Source: Blasia pusilla (Eukaryota > Marchantiophyta > Marchantiopsida > Blasiales). Taken from it: DNA of 64,000 nucleotides. How positions within the stretch are numbered: the stretch's first letter is position 1; each line of letters begins with the position of its first letter. Below, in pieces: positions 63,180 through 64,000 of the stretch. The notes under the pieces were generated by a model. It made no database searches. It had not been told where the DNA came from and saw only the letters and a program-made list of their open reading frames with translations. The stretch is from positions 11,160,001 through 11,224,000 of the forward strand of contig CM114273.1 in the NCBI GenBank assembly GCA_050084515.1. Reading direction: 5' to 3'. Both the position numbers and the translations under genes were made by a program.

Positions 63180-63992
63180 GATATACGTGACTTTTAGAAG
63201 GTTCTACGAGGCGAAGCCCAAAAAAAAAAGGGTGCTACTCGCGCTGATAGAATGGAAGCTCTCAAAGAGAAAAAGAGGAATTACTATTGAGAGTATAGAA
63301 AAAGAAGGAAAACACTTCATGGTCAAGTTCAGCCTGAGAGTATTGCAACTATTCCATTGATATAGTATCTATATCTAACTTTTTATATTTGATTCACTTC
63401 ATATTTGATTTGTCTTTATTCTTATCAATATTTTGATATATTTTCTCAGGCCTTCCAATGAGGATAGAATAATAATAGGAGAAAATAAAAAAGCGAGCGA
63501 ACAATCGACAAAGTACATTTATATATCACCAAGAATCAAGTTAGCTGACAAGGCATTTTATGAAATTATCGAAAAACATCCACGATTGGGCCACCACAAG
63601 TTGAGTTACCTAACACTCTTCCTATTGTAGTTCAAGATGAAGTTGTCGATAATTTTTTGAGCACTCTTCCTATTCGAGTTCAAGATGAAGTCTTCGACAA
63701 TTCATCCACTACTCTTCCTATTCCAGTTCAACATGAAGTTGTCAAAAATTTGTCGACTCTTTCCCATCTCGGGGATCAATCAAGGTCAAGAGTAGATGTC
63801 GTGTCTGCTAATGGAATTGTGTTATTTCCACAACGTGCCACTATACGAAATGCTTCTAGAATTCATCCGTCGTCTATTGTTGATAGGGTTGTAAAATTAA
63901 ATACATTACTCACTAGAGTTATGTCTACATGTTCTGATCTTAATATGGATATTTTGAAAGGACTCCAAGACATGAATGCAATCCATATGTGA
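63180..63992 (+). pseudogene. Unrecognised gene fragment, spliced or frameshifted, running to the window edge
   Basis: A basic segment near 63235-63310 (MEALKEKKRNYY, a stop, EYRKRRKTLHG) is followed by an open frame at 63433-63630 (NEDRIIIGENKKASEQ, IKLADKAFYEIIEKH). A second frame, open from about 63590 to 63992, contains three 15-16 aa repeats (TLPIRVQDEVFDNSST type) and then SRIHPSSIVDRVVKLNTLL. An acceptor-like AG before 63451 and the frame change near 63590 suggest introns or decay. The basic EYRKRRK stretch recalls the N-terminus of some plant transposon proteins, but I cannot name it. The last codons before the edge end in TGA (63990-63992). Confidence 0.35.
63615..63755 (+). repeat. 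In-frame tandem repeat, three units of 48, 48 and 45 bp
   Basis: Units start at 63615, 63663 and 63711, each beginning ACTCTTCCTATT and continuing with GTTCAAGATGAAGT-type sequence. Lengths divisible by three and an open frame through all units suggest the repeat arose within coding sequence. Confidence 0.85.
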
Positions 63993-64000
63993 AGATCTTT

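Overview
The window looks like nuclear DNA of a land plant. Bases are mostly AT-rich and non-coding. The two ordinary genes are split by GT-AG introns, and nearly everything else with coding signal is a transposon relic of a plant-typical class: Helitron, MULE, hAT, a zinc-finger LINE, and an LTR element primed by tRNA-Asp. I cannot name the species. The relic-rich layout would fit a large-genome lineage, possibly a non-seed plant, but that is a guess. I see no bacterial operons, tRNA, rRNA or CRISPR array.

Layout. 1-5.8 kb: a gag-like scrap and one copy (1.86-2.58 kb) of an 0.7-0.8 kb dispersed repeat. 6.3-8.0 kb: a broken MULE transposase on the minus strand. 8-19 kb: AT-rich spacer, ending in a GC-richer island at 17.7-19.1 kb. 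22.1-22.46 kb: the tail of a Helitron (last helicase motif and 3' terminus). 23.9-25 kb: a decayed copy of an unrecognised gene. 25.3-26.3 kb: a triplicated exon-like module. 28.3 kb: another Helitron 3' terminus. 29.3-31.2 kb: a GC-richer island with a perfect 24-bp hairpin. 31.4-32.4 kb: a LINE relic (minus). 34.95-35.77 kb: a hAT-type transposase relic (plus) containing a near-identical 79-bp tandem duplication.

43.4-48.0 kb holds the two recognisable or well-supported host genes, both on the minus strand. One is a two-exon gene for a 78-aa membrane-like protein. The other is the complete three-exon gene for the 20S proteasome subunit alpha type-7 (248 aa). 49.1-51.3 kb carries an intact three-exon gene for a 297-aa protein I do not recognise, followed by a coiled-coil reading frame. 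Its decayed twin at 23.9-25 kb keeps the same exon order. 52.0-55.3 kb is a degenerate autonomous Helitron (Rep and Pif1-type helicase, minus). 56.05-56.85 kb is the second copy of the dispersed repeat. 57.6-58.6 kb has three short non-autonomous Helitrons, two of them joined head to tail. 59.0-59.5 kb is a minisatellite. 60.3-63.0 kb is the 5' part of an LTR retrotransposon (LTR, primer-binding site, gag). 63.2-64 kb is an unrecognised spliced or frameshifted gene fragment with 16-aa repeats that runs off the window.

The host genes do not form a pathway. The strongest candidate for something undescribed is the 297-aa gene with its twin and the neighbouring modular exons.
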